Below are positions 1 through 9,441 of a stretch of DNA of 31,764 nt, one piece after another. The position numbers and the translations under genes were made by a program. The number at the start of each line of letters is the position of its first letter. Positions within the stretch are counted from its first letter, which is position 1. The notes beneath the pieces were generated by a model. The model was not told the DNA's origin. It saw only the letters and a list, made by a program, of their open reading frames with translations, and searched no databases. Origin of the DNA: Chromera velia (Eukaryota > Sar > Chromeraceae); assembly GCA_018398765.1 (NCBI GenBank), contig JAHBMJ010001373.1:1-31764 (forward strand), given 5' to 3'.

Positions 1-189
1 CCCCCCCCCCCCACATACAGACACAGACACAGACACACACACACACACACATGCATACATACATACACACACACACATTTTCTCTCACTGACTTTCTCTC
101 TCTCATCCAAACACACAGACACACTCACCAATGCAATCACACACTCGCACACACACGCGCACACGTGCAGAGGGGCACACGCACGCACG

Positions 190-222
<33 letters not shown>
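1..222. repeat. CA-rich microsatellite tract
   Basis: A C homopolymer is followed by interrupted (AC)n and CACACG/GCAC tracts, with the purest run at about 190-222. Open frames across it encode only His/Thr-rich low-complexity sequence and look like by-products of the repeat. The stretch from 223 to 411 holds nothing I can call. Confidence 0.9.
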
Positions 223-225
<3 letters not shown>

Positions 226-411
226 ACGGAACGACGAAGTACTTCGGAGATTCGAGCGATGATGATAAAAAGAAAATAAGTCAAGTTTTCAGGGAAAGCA
301 AACATGAAAGGAGGCCGATGGGAATACAGTCAGAGAAGAATCACGGCCGGTCCACCTTTCCCCCTTGATTCTTTTCTTCCCACTTCCCGCACCCTCCTGA
401 GTCACCTACCC

Positions 412-3104
412 TCAACCTCCCCGACTGACCTCCACAAGCGCCCCTGCGAGTTCCCACTGTGTCTTGATGTCGTTTTCTATTTTGTTGTCTTTGTGCCATC
501 GTCTGTCACAGAGAACAGAAGCGAGGGGAGAAACCGGCTTCTGACAATGGTCTGTCGCCCTCCCACACACATTCGGGTCTGCCCCTCCTGCTCCACACAG
601 AAGCTGCACAAGACCGATGTGCCGCATGTAACAAGCAGCCAGAAGATGCGACTTGTCACTTAGGGGGGGGGAATCCCCTTCGTTCAACGCCTCACGGGGA
701 GTTGACACGGGGCAACGGGCCCCTCTTTCAATCAGGAGTTTGACAATTCGGTAGATGTTCTCTGCTGCATCTCCCCCCTTGAAAAAGAAAGTGTAAGGCA
801 CTGTGATGGCCTTCTGCAGGGGTGAGATCAGGACGTAACGTTTGCTTTGGTGGCATGACTCTCGCTCCCACCCCGCTTGACTCGGGTCCGCCCCCCACTT
901 CAACAAAAGAAAAACGAGAGTTTCCGAGCGACGCGCTGCAGCTTCAACTAGAGGCACAAAATGCTGTCCCTCCTTTCCCTTCACACCCCCAACCTTGACC
1001 CCTCTCTCGAGAAGAAATTTCGCGGTTCGGGGCAGCTGCTGAGAACATGCGGCTGCTAGAGGGGACAAGCCCTCGTGTGTGGTCCGTTCTAGCTCGGCCC
1101 CTGCGTCTGCAAGGACCCTGACCATCTCTCTTGTTCTTTCATCTCGCTCTTGCGATGTGAGATTCAAAGAGAGACGGCAAGAACTCATAACGAATGTGAC
1201 TGCAGGGCCTCCACCCCACCCCCTCCCGTCTCCACTCACCCTATTCGGATCTGCCCCCCCTTATCGCACAGGAGACGGAGAAGGTCTGTGTCCCACAACT
1301 CACACGCACCTGCAAGGGGATCATCTGGGAACACGGGGGGGGGGCTGTTGGGGTGGGGGTGTGACTCTGAGATCAAGTACTCACTCATCGGGTGATCAGG
1401 GGCTAAGGGAGACGGCAAAGAGCATTTTGCTCCGTGGTTAATCAACAGCTTCGCGATGGAAATGCGAGCTATGCGGCGAGCATCCCTCTCCTCTTCGCGC
1501 TGTCCTTTCTGGGAACCCCCGCCTCCTGAGAACCTCTCGTCTTCGGAGTGCAGTCGCCGCAACGCGACTTGAAGGGGGGTTGCAAGGGCAAAGAAGACGG
1601 GTGGGTCCGCTTCTTCCTCCACCTTCCGTATGTATGAAAACTCCCCTCTCTCTGCGTCAAGGCCGACCAGCCCGACCTCATTCACATCGGCACCCCACAA
1701 AAGCAGAAGAGAAACAAGAGTCTCGGATTTGATTGCAATGGCCTCAATCAGAGGGGAACGAGGCACGCCTTCCCCCTTCGCGCTGTTCTGTCTCTTCCCC
1801 TCCTCAACCCCCCCTGCTGGGACTGCCATCTCGAGGAGAGACTGGGCACTTCTCTCGAGACCCAGAAAGCACGCAAGCGACAGAGGGGAGTGACCGTCCC
1901 TCCTCATTCTGCTGAGGGAAATCCCCGCTTCCCCGAGCACACGCAAAAGGTCGGCACACTGCTGGTCAAAAACCGATTTTCTTTTCTCAACCCCTCCCTC
2001 CTTCTTCTTGCCCCCTCTTTCTTCCATTTCAGCAAAGGCCAAGAACGGAAGATCGCGTCTCTGTACCCCCCCCTCCACCTCCAACAACACCCTCGCAGCC
2101 TCTGCCTCCCTCCAAAGACAGGCAAACCCAAGGGCAGAGTCCTCCCTACCCCCCCACACAGACCACCAAGAGAGACACCCAGTCTCTTTTGAAGCTTCTG
2201 CAATGCGTCTGAGCAGGGGGAGCCACTTTTCCCGCTCTTCTGACACATACCTGACATAATTGAATATCCCCTCTTCTTCCTCCTCCTCCTCTCTATCTGT
2301 CTGGAAATCGCACAGCTCTTTCCGAAGGCTTCGGAAACGATCCACTACCCTGAGCAACGGCGTGGACTCACACTTTCTCTCCGGCTCTCTTTCCTCCCCT
2401 TCCGACTCCTCCGACCCCGCGTCCGACCCGCCATGGGCGCTTCGAATCGCGTCGTTCGCGTACACACGCCACTCACACACATCCACACGCGCTCCTGCAT
2501 CAAGGAGCGTCTCTACACTGCCTGACTCCTCAGCACTGATAAAGGCCATCAGAAGCGGCTGCGTGTACTCAAATCCCAACACCGTCTCGGACTTGCCGAA
2601 ATAATCGGCCGGCGGAATGTAATACGTTTCCACCTTTCCCTCCATCCATGAGTCAGGGTGCAGGCTGTGCTGGAGGAAAGAGACCAAGTGTCTTTTCGGA
2701 CGCCCATACAGCGCCTCTCGGGGAAATTCAGTAGAGGAAGGAGTTTCACCCCTCTCCAACATAAACTCTACACACTGATTGTCCTCAGAAGGACAGTCCT
2801 TCATCAGTCGTCGAAGAAGAAAGGGATACCGGCCACTCACTCCCTGTAGCGCAAGCAACTGACGGAGGGCTTTCACGTCATCACGCGCACAGCAGTCGAC
2901 GAGCACCTTCCAGAGGTCTTCCCTCTCGGAGACGGCTACAAAGCCCGCACAGACACTCCCGAGGCCGAGAGACGTTGTGTCGTCTCGAAGGGCCAGGAGG
3001 TCTTTGGAGTGGCAAGAAAGCTTCCAGAATTCTCGAAGAATCAAAACTCCGTTTGCAAACAAAATGCGCGGAATGTCGGAGTGACCGGAAGCCTTCACCG
3101 ACAT
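412..3104 (-). CDS. Ankyrin-repeat protein, one ORF split by a single-base frameshift
   Basis: The likely start is the ATG at 3104-3102 (AAAATGTCG context, protein MSVKASGHSDIPRIL). An upstream in-frame ATG at 3152 would add 16 residues. The first open part runs to 1236 and stops just after 'LLCDKGGQIRIG'. With one more G in the run opposite 1254-1260 the frame reads 'LLCDKGGADPNRVSGDG' and continues without a stop to the TGA at 412. The restored length is about 897 codons. Ankyrin signatures occur throughout, for example 'GHSPLSLACFLG', 'LLLLWGADVN', 'GLSPLAAACSQQ' and 'GGADPN'. Residues are organised as a roughly 230-residue module present twice in tandem, about 1960-1240 and 1130-560. Ankyrin repeats bind proteins; the partner cannot be deduced. 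Acidic and Gly/Ser-rich insertions separate the repeats. The stop at 412 could instead be hidden by a donor near 425, so the C-terminus is not certain. The frame break may be an assembly error or a real lesion. Confidence 0.8.
1254..1260 (-). other. C7 homopolymer where the ankyrin frame breaks
   Basis: Seven Cs on the plus strand (seven Gs in the gene). An eighth base restores the ankyrin 'GADPN' motif and joins the two open frames directly. The second copy of the module has 'LLCGAGGADPNV' at the same place, which shows which frame is ancestral. Confidence 0.75.
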
Positions 3105-3700
3105 TTTTGAAAAACAAAAACTAAGGGCACAAAAACATAAAACGAGGGACAAGGAGGACGCAAGAGTAGTCTCAAAAAAGATCTCAGATCAGTGGATGCG
3201 GCTTCCAGCACGCGATGAAGAAGAGCACGTGCATCCGACGGGACAATGTTGGAGAAAACTTAATATAAAATGGCCATATTTGGACATGAACTGCGATGAA
3301 GAAATGGGTCATTTCAAGTCTGATCGAATGAGACCGAATATTACCGAATGATGCCAGAAATTGTTGTACGGATCCTGCTGGACTCCGACAGAATTCACGT
3401 AGACGGACATGCAATCTCTTGCAGAGACGGCATAGAGACGGCATAGAGACGGACTTTAATAATAATAAACGACAATTTTGACAGCTGGACCGACCAACAT
3501 CGACCAACCTGACCTGGGCCCGAGCCGGCTTGCCTGTCGTACAGTCTTCGCTTGTCTGTCCGAAAGGTGATTTACTTTGTGTCTCCCAACTGTCATCTGG
3601 CTGCATTCTGAGAAGTCTTTGCAGCCGTGTGAACACAGAATGGGCTTACACGAATCGAAACTCGACAGTGCGGGTGGCGTCGGAAAAGGTAAAGAAGTTG
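3105..3700. other. Intergenic region between two divergent ankyrin genes
   Basis: No convincing exon is seen here. It should carry the promoters of the minus-strand ankyrin gene (start 3104) and the plus-strand ankyrin gene (first recognised exon 3819). At about 3422-3453 the 14-base unit GAGACGGCATAGAG-type sequence repeats roughly two and a half times. The first coding exon of the plus gene is unresolved. An ATG at 3701-3703 directly followed by a GTGAGG donor would enter the 3819 exon in the correct phase. The ATG at 3640 with donors after 3688 or 3703 would not. Confidence 0.4.
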
Positions 3701-3818
3701 ATGGTGAGGGAGTCGGCAACGGCGGTCTTCCCTGCTTGTCTTCCTCTTTCTTTCCATTCATTCCTGGAGCTGTGCATGGCCTGCCGCTTCTCCTCTCTTC
3801 TCATCCCCATGCCAACAG

Positions 3819-3963
3819 GACAAGATACGGCAATGTGCATTGGAGGCGTCTCGCACCGGCGGGCAGGAGGCAATCAAGGAATTTCACAATTTGATGCTTC
3901 TCGGTGCGGACCCGAACGCTTGCGTGGTCGGTCCATCCATAAGCCTCTATCACATCCCTGAGG
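3819..3963 (+). CDS. Ankyrin gene exon with GADPN motif
   Basis: Follows an acceptor CCAACAG and encodes 'DKIRQCALEASRTGGQEAIK' then 'FHNLMLLGADPNACVV', a typical ankyrin helix pair and loop. It ends before GTTGTT in phase 1. Overlapping frames through this stretch are not ankyrin-like. Confidence 0.6.
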
Positions 3964-6868
3964 GTTGTTTTTCTCTCCTCGGACCATGCAAGACTCTATC
4001 CCCTTTTCCGGCACTGACACGTGATGCTCTGACTCAATCTTCTTTCGCTCCTTAACTTGATATATACTTGTAAACGTCTTCCGACGAGCATGTATGTGCC
4101 GGCTGAAGAATGCCGAGAAAGGCCAACATCTTCAGACGCTCCCTCTCAAACTGGTTTCCCACTTCTGCCTGCAGGACGAAAATCCCTCCTGGGCGGCGAA
4201 AGGCGATCCGCTTCTCCAGTTCGTTCTCCGTCAGGTTGAGGCCGACCCAAGCACCACGTCTGAACTCGTCAAAGTGCTTATCAAGTGCGGCGCTTCGCCA
4301 TCACAGCCTGGCAAGGTCTCTTGTTCTTGGCCCTTCAGCTTGAAGTTCACTTTTGTTCTTTTCATCTGCCGGCGGCTTGATGGTCTCCTCGCTGCTATCG
4401 AGCTTTCCTTTCATCTGCTGGTCTCCCCTTTCTTCTTCCCGTTTTATGCTCACTCCATGATTCTCGGCCCTGTCGTTTCAAAAGCTAGCCAACGATGTTG
4501 ATGCCTTTTTTCGATCTGCGTTCCTTCGATCTTTCAGTGGCTTTTCAGACGACAATTAAGAGTGCGTGGCATGTGGGTGTCCTTCGTTCATCCGGTCTTT
4601 CAACAATGCTTAGAACGGAAAAGAAAAAGAACAAGGCAGATGTTATGGGTCCTCTCATTTTTTCATTTGGTGCCCTCTCTCTCAGTCCCCCTCATTGTCT
4701 CCAAGCACTACTCTCACCCCTTCTTCAGGCATGCAGACTGTACTCGTCAAAGCGGTAGAAAGGAGACTCAGTTCATTCTGTGTCAGAGCTCCTCGGTCCT
4801 TCCATTAATTGCTGATGGATCACACAGACAGTGAGCAGATTGCGTTGGGTGACTCTGGCACGTTCTCTCCAAATTTCTGTCGATCCTTTTACAGTGCGCT
4901 GACAGTGTTTCGATTTGTCGGCCTGGCGGATGATCTCTTTTGGTTGCTGCAGATGGGGGAGACGCCACTCTGCGTCGCCACTTCTGGAGGCCACGATGCC
5001 GTCGTGTCGATCCTGCTTGAGGCCGGGGCGGATAAGGACAAGGCAGACAATGTGAGTCCTCTTTTTCCTCTTTTTTTCAATCTTTTTCGACGCGTACCTG
5101 TATTCTGCATCAAGCTCCGATTCTGCTGTTCTCATTTTTATCGTTTGACGTTTGTGAGATGTTGTTCATTTCTTTGTCAGAATTTCTCGGTCCTTTCATG
5201 AATTGCTGATGGATCAGACAGACAGTCAGCAGATTGCGTCGGGTGCATGACACTGGCACGGTCTCTCCAAATTTCTTTCGATATTTTTTCAGTGTGCATA
5301 CAGTCTTTCGATCTAGGTTTCGATTTGTCAGCCTGACGGGTGACCCATTTTTTCTGCTGCAGCTTCGGTGCAACCCACTCCACCACGCCACTTCTGCATG
5401 GAGGCCACGATGCCGCGTCGTGTCGATGCTTGTTGCGGCAGGGGCGAGAAAGCATGAGCCAAACATAGTGAGTCTTCTTCTTCTTCATTCAGGTTCATCC
5501 TGTGCCCCGTTCCCAGTTTGTGGCTGATTGACTGAACAGAGACCTCTTTTGGTTTGGACTCTGGGGTGTCCCTATCTATTCCTCTCGGTGGATAATCCGT
5601 TTTTTTCGCGTATGCAGTTCGGGACTACTCCGCTCCTCATCGCAGCTGGGCGCGGTCAAGGTGCCGTAGTGTCGATCCTGCTTGAGGCAGGGGCGGAGAA
5701 GGAGAAGGCAAACCTAGAGGCAAACAATGTGAGTCTTCTTTTTCCTCTTTCCCTCAATCTTTCTCAACGCGTACCTGTATTCTGCATCTAGCTCCGATTC
5801 TGCTGTTTTCATTTTCATCGTTTGAAGTATGTGAGATGTTGTTCATTTCTTTGCCAGAGTTTCTCGGTCCTGCCATGAATTGCTGATGGATCAGACAGAC
5901 AGTCTGCAGATTGCGTCGGGTGCATGACACTGGCACGTCTTCTCCTTCCTTCGATCGTTTTACAGTGTGCTTACAGTGTTTTGATTTGTCAGCCTGATGG
6001 ATGATCCATTCTTTCTGCTGCAGATGGGGGAGACGCCGCTTTTCGTCGCCGCTGAAGGAGGCCATGATGCCGTCGTGTCGATCCTTCTTGCGGCAGGGGC
6101 GGACAAGCACAAGACAACGGACGTGGGTCTTTTTCCTTCTCTCCTCCTGCGCACACTCCTATCCGGTTTTGTTGCCTAGGTTGGGCCCTTTTACATGCTT
6201 CGTGGGTCTTCTTCTTCTTCCTCTTTTATTAAATTTTTCTTTCCCTCCGTACTTCGTCGGTACCTCACTGTCGTTTGACTGAGATTATCATCAGGCTGTT
6301 TGACTGAACAGAAACCTTTTTCGGTTCGGACTCTGCGAATGTTCTGCATGGTAGTGTCCCCATCTATTCCTTTCGATTCTTTGCATACCTCTGGCCGTCT
6401 GTCTAGCTGTGAGGGCAAAGAAAGCACACGTCGCCTTAATTTGTTTTCGCGACGTGTTGTAACTTCGGGCTCGCATATGCAGTCTAGTCGGTTGTTCTCT
6501 TCGACCGTCCGTTCGATTTTGCCCTATCCCTCCCTTTCTTTCTGCCTCTGCCGCTGCCTCTGTCTGCCGACGAACGAGTCATCCATGTGACAGTCTTTGA
6601 CAGTTCAAGATGGCAGGATTTGATGTGACTGAAGATGCATGTGCTCCTCTTTCTGTGGTTGGTGTGGGAAAGAGCAGTAGTCGATTTGAGCATGTGATAG
6701 CTCTACTCAGGTCTGCTGTGCATGCACACGGTCTTGAATACGTACAGGCAGGCATCAGACAGCTCTCACGCATTGCTTCCAAACGGTTGCTGCTTGCAGA
6801 ACGGGTTCACACCCCTTGGTATTGCAAGAGAACAGGGCCACGAAAAAGTCGTCGCTCTGCTGCAGTGA
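3819..6868 (+). CDS. Multi-exon ankyrin-repeat gene built from one-repeat exons
   Basis: Exons I can support are 3819-3963, 4089-4315, 4953-5051, 5363-5467, 5618-5728, 6024-6122 and 6800-6868. The phases are compatible: 0 into 3819, 1 at 3963/4089, and 0 at every later junction. The first two exons encode about 124 residues with 'LLGADPNA' and 'LVKVLIKCGASPS'. The next four each encode one ankyrin repeat (33, 35, 37 and 33 residues) of the form 'GETPLCVATSGGHDAVVSIL'. The last exon encodes 'NGFTPLGIAREQGHEKVVAL' plus two residues and a TGA at 6866-6868. Donors are GTGAGT or GTGGGT and acceptors are CTGCAG or TATGCAG. The product would be a mostly ankyrin protein of at least 284 residues, probably a protein-interaction scaffold. 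The N-terminus is not resolved. The introns are themselves duplicated (see the repeat entry at 4796-6480). No other domain is visible. Confidence 0.75.
4089..4315 (+). CDS. Ankyrin gene exon, divergent repeats
   Basis: Begins after GACGAG in phase 1 and ends before GTCTCT in phase 0. It encodes 'NAEKGQHLQTLPLKLVSHFC' and later 'TTSELVKVLIKCGASPSQPG', weak ankyrin-type helices. The acceptor lacks a strong polypyrimidine tract, so its start is less sure than its end. Confidence 0.55.
4953..5051 (+). CDS. Single ankyrin repeat exon (33 codons, phase 0-0)
   Basis: Exactly 99 nt between TTGCTGCAG and GTGAGTCC. It encodes one complete 33-residue ankyrin repeat starting 'MGETPLCVATSGGHDAVVSI' and ending 'AGADKDKADN'. 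Both flanking introns are phase 0, so the exon can be duplicated or skipped without shifting the frame. Confidence 0.85.
5363..5467 (+). CDS. Divergent ankyrin repeat exon with compensating indels
   Basis: 105 nt (35 codons) between CTGCTGCAG and GTGAGTCT. It aligns with the 4953 exon but carries about +4 bases and then +2 bases some 15 bases later. The core 'SGGHDAVVS' therefore becomes 'SAWRPRCRVVS', while both ends stay in frame. It starts 'LRCNPLHHATSA' and ends 'VAAGARKHEPNI'. Confidence 0.75.
5618..5728 (+). CDS. Single ankyrin repeat exon (37 codons)
   Basis: 111 nt between TATGCAG and GTGAGTCT, phase 0 on both sides. Encodes 'FGTTPLLIAAGRGQGAVVSI' then 'LLEAGAEKEKANLEANN'. The extra four residues relative to 33 look like a small internal duplication of GCAAAC-type sequence near the 3' end. 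Confidence 0.85.
6024..6122 (+). CDS. Single ankyrin repeat exon (33 codons)
   Basis: 99 nt between CTGCTGCAG and GTGGGTCT, phase 0-0. Encodes 'MGETPLFVAAEGGHDAVVSI' then 'LLAAGADKHKTTD'. It is very close to the 4953 exon, which indicates recent duplication. Confidence 0.85.
6800..6868 (+). CDS. Terminal ankyrin exon with stop
   Basis: Starts after TGCTTGCAG in phase 0 and encodes a half ankyrin repeat, 'NGFTPLGIAREQGHEKVVAL', then LQ and TGA. A longer open frame covering 6610-7008 overlaps it in another frame but shows no ankyrin character. The ankyrin match and the phase favour this exon. Confidence 0.7.
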   Translation, partial: NGFTPLGIAREQGHEKVVALLQ

Positions 6869-7009
6869 CTGCCACTGACTGGACAAAATTTGTTCAAGCT
6901 AGTGCTGTGGGAGGTCTGGGGGTGAATTTTCTTCTTTTCATGTTGTGGGAGGGGGGGTTCAAGTTGATGGACAAACACCAGGAAGCTTTTGGGGTGACCT
7001 CCAGCTAGG

Positions 7010-7740
7010 AAGGGTCTAGGTCTATTCCTAGGTTTTTGCTAAGTTCCCTCGAGTTGCATGTGGATTGTGAAAATGGGAATGAATGAATTGAGTTTGTTCA
7101 TATTTTTGTAGACAAAAGCTGGTCTTAAACTAGAAAACTTGGTAAGATTTTCCCCTAGATTTTCCCTAATACTAATAAAATCACTATTACTAGACGATTA
7201 GAATTGTTTGGAAATCGTGTTAAAGTGGTAATTGTTTATATATTTTGATTTATTGATTGAATGTTTTTGATTAAGTCAGCACCCAGTATACTAACCCTAC
7301 TAGTTAGATAAGTAATAGATATAAAGCCCCGGGCCGTAACACTTAGGAAATGCTACAATAAATTATGGTTTAATCATACAGGTTCATAGTGTAAATAAAA
7401 CGTGTTTTTATTTTAAAGTATAAAATATTTTAAAACTGGCGTAACTAAGCCGATAATTTACTAAATAATCAACATTACAAAAAACTTTAAACTCAATGTA
7501 ATTTCAATATTATTTGTGGCAGCAGAACACATACATAAATCTGAATGAACTGAAGCAAACTTCATAAAAATTTAAGTTAAAAGCTAGATGAAAAATCAAA
7601 ATGGTCGGATTGAAGACTGAATTTGAGTTGATATATTTACATTAAACCTAGTATTAAACTATAAAAATTAAAATAAGCTACATTCCATAAAGAACCAGAA
7701 TTCAATTAATTACATTTTGCATTAACTACACCCCTCTGCC
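7010..7740. other. AT-rich block without genes
   Basis: Composition drops sharply to roughly 30% GC, with many TAAA/TTTA runs and stops in all frames. Borders with the surrounding ~50% GC DNA are abrupt near 7010 and 7740. I see no tRNA, terminal repeat or coding frame. A similar block lies at 20505-21330. Confidence 0.7.
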
Positions 7741-8778
7741 AGATAGTTTTCGGAGCTAGTCTCCTACTGAGTTTTACTACTGACTGTAAGTGACTGACAG
7801 GCAACCCAGTGCAGCCTTAGCGAGCCTATAGGCTCAGGAACAATCTTGTGAAGTTCAAAAACTTCTACAGAAACTTGATATCTAGCTTGATATCCGGAAG
7901 TTATTTCAATCCCCCGCGGTCTTTTTTGAGCCTCTGCCGTAAACTCTCCAAGAGAAGGCCCCGAGATTCCTGCAACAAACAAAATACACACAAAACAATG
8001 TATGTCATGTACTCAAAGTGCTCACATCAAACATTTACAATTACATTTGTGACGTCTATATTGAAATCAGCGCTACTTTTCCATGAAACGTTTGTTTTGC
8101 CCGACTTTCATTGCAGAATACGAAGCAAGTCCGAGAAGAAAGTGCGTCGCCAAAAAGAGAATAGATTTTCAACTTCCTTCCCAGCCTCACGCCTCATGAA
8201 AATTAGTGCTGGTTCTCTTTCAACAGATTGAGGTGTCGGAACAGATTGAGGTGTGCGAAGAAGTGCAGATGTAGCCGCAGACGATCCAACACAACGAACA
8301 AGAGAGGGAAGGCAAGAGAAGAGAAGAGAAGGCGGACAAAACAGCAGCAGGGGCAGACAGGAAAACAAGCACTGAACTCAAAGACAGACCTCTAGAGGGA
8401 CCCCAAGGAAGGCAGCCGTGTCTGCTTCGATCAGGCTTTTCTGAGAGCAGCCACACCCAGACGCATGTAAGAACAGCAACCATCAATGCGACAAAAGGAA
8501 AGAGAGAGGTGTAGGAGGGCACTTTATCTTTTTCTGTTCTTTGTATTCTTTCGCTTCAATCTCTTCGTTTTGTCAAGCGGTCAAAGTCACAATATGTCTG
8601 CAACGGTGGTCAGCTTCTGTACTGCAGAGGATGAGAGAACAAACACAAAAGAAAGGCAGGCAATGGGATGCCAAAAAAACAGGAAAAAAAAACCAAAAGA
8701 GAAACTCCCGAGATTCCCATGCACTAACCTTCTGTGCGCACTCCTCTGGAACGAGATTTTCGCAATGGTATGAGCAAG
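7741..8778. other. No gene supported
   Basis: Composition returns to normal. Several frames of 80-130 codons exist, including one on the minus strand (8220-8522) with a hydrophobic stretch 'FPFVALMVAVLTCVWVWLL'. None has splice context, homology I recognise, or a consistent gene model. Confidence 0.4.
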
Positions 8779-9246
8779 ATGCACAGACATCCGAGGAGAG
8801 ATGCACAGAGGCATGCGTCATACGAAAAAAAAAAAGATGCACAGACATCCGAGGAGAGATGCACAGAGGCATACAGAAAAAAAAAAAACATGCACAGACA
8901 TCCGAGGAGAGATGCCCAGAGGCATACAGAAAAAAAAAAAGATGCACAGACATCCGAGGAGAGATGCACAGAGGCATACAGAAAAAAAAAAAAAAGATGC
9001 ACAGACATCCGAGGAGAGATGCACAGAAGCATACAGAAAAAAAAAAAACATGCACAGACATCCGAGGAGAGATGCACAGAGGCATACAGAAAAAAAAAAA
9101 GATGCACAGACATCCGAGGAGAGATGCACAGAGGCATACAGAAAAAAAAAAAAAAGATGCACAGATATCCGAGGAGAGATGCACAGAAGCATACAGAAAA
9201 AAAAAAAAAAGATGCGCAGACATCCGAGGAGAGATGCACAGAGGCA
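8779..9246. repeat. Nine-copy satellite with 160-bp higher-order unit
   Basis: A 52-58 base unit (core GATGCACAGACATCCGAGGA, then GAGATGCACAGAGGCATACAG and a poly-A run) starts at 8779, 8837, 8890, 8942, 8997, 9050, 9102, 9157 and 9212. Copies 3-5 and 6-8 correspond one to one at an exact 160-base offset. They share poly-A length, an AAC junction and a GAAGC variant. Frames remain open through much of it on both strands, giving Lys-rich or Phe-rich shadows, so I treat it as non-coding. Confidence 0.9.
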
Positions 9247-9320
9247 GGGAGACGGTGAGAGGGAGGAAGAGATGTTCGTGCCTTCTAGAATGGATTCCAC
9301 CAGGTTCACATGCGTGCTTC

Positions 9321-9353
9321 GCTCTCTCTCTGTCTCTCTCTCTCTCTCTCTCA
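9321..9353. repeat. (TC)n microsatellite
   Basis: Pure to near-pure TC dinucleotide run between the satellite and the end of the next minus-strand gene. Confidence 0.85.
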
Positions 9354-9441
9354 TCTGGTCCTGCTGCTGAAATAAAAGAGACTGAAAAATCAAACTGCTC
9401 GACGATTTAAATCAGTCCGAGATACCCACCCACCTTTCCAA

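Larger units (their letters stand above)
4796..6480 (+). repeat. Tandemly duplicated intron-exon units of the ankyrin gene
   Basis: Introns are of two kinds. Type a (3' part 4796-4952, whole 5052-5362 and 5729-6023) shares long blocks such as 'GAATTGCTGATGGATCAGAC' and 'CGCGTACCTGTATTCTGCAT'. Type b (5468-5617 and the segment about 6290-6480) shares 'GACTGAACAGA' and 'CTATTCCT' blocks. The order along the gene is a, exon, a, exon, b, exon, a, exon, b. This implies duplication of multi-exon units, not of exons alone. Confidence 0.75.

Noticed and set aside
4560-4650. Possible further decayed ankyrin exon ending AAGAACAAGGCAGATGTT
   Set aside because: The end resembles the 3' end of the 4953 exon and the following intron is related, but there is no clean donor or ankyrin core, so I did not call it.
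5875-5886. GAATTGCTGAT shared by ankyrin introns and the cassette introns near 28340 and 28930
   Set aside because: The match is short and the flanks do not align. Chance is sufficient.
6610-7008. 132-codon plus-strand ORF with a hydrophobic C-terminal stretch
   Set aside because: It overlaps, in another frame, an exon at 6800-6868 that has a clear ankyrin sequence, correct phase and a stop. The ORF has no recognisable family.
7300-7800. tRNA or other RNA gene in the AT-rich block
   Set aside because: No cloverleaf with matching acceptor stem and T-loop could be drawn.
8779-9246. CRISPR-like array
   Set aside because: Repeat units are contiguous with only poly-A between them. There are no unique spacers, and the DNA is eukaryotic in character.
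8541-9410. Long Lys/Arg-rich plus ORF and Cys/Phe/Ser-rich minus ORFs
   Set aside because: They are by-products of the nine-copy satellite with poly-A runs. Several frames on both strands stay open for the same reason.
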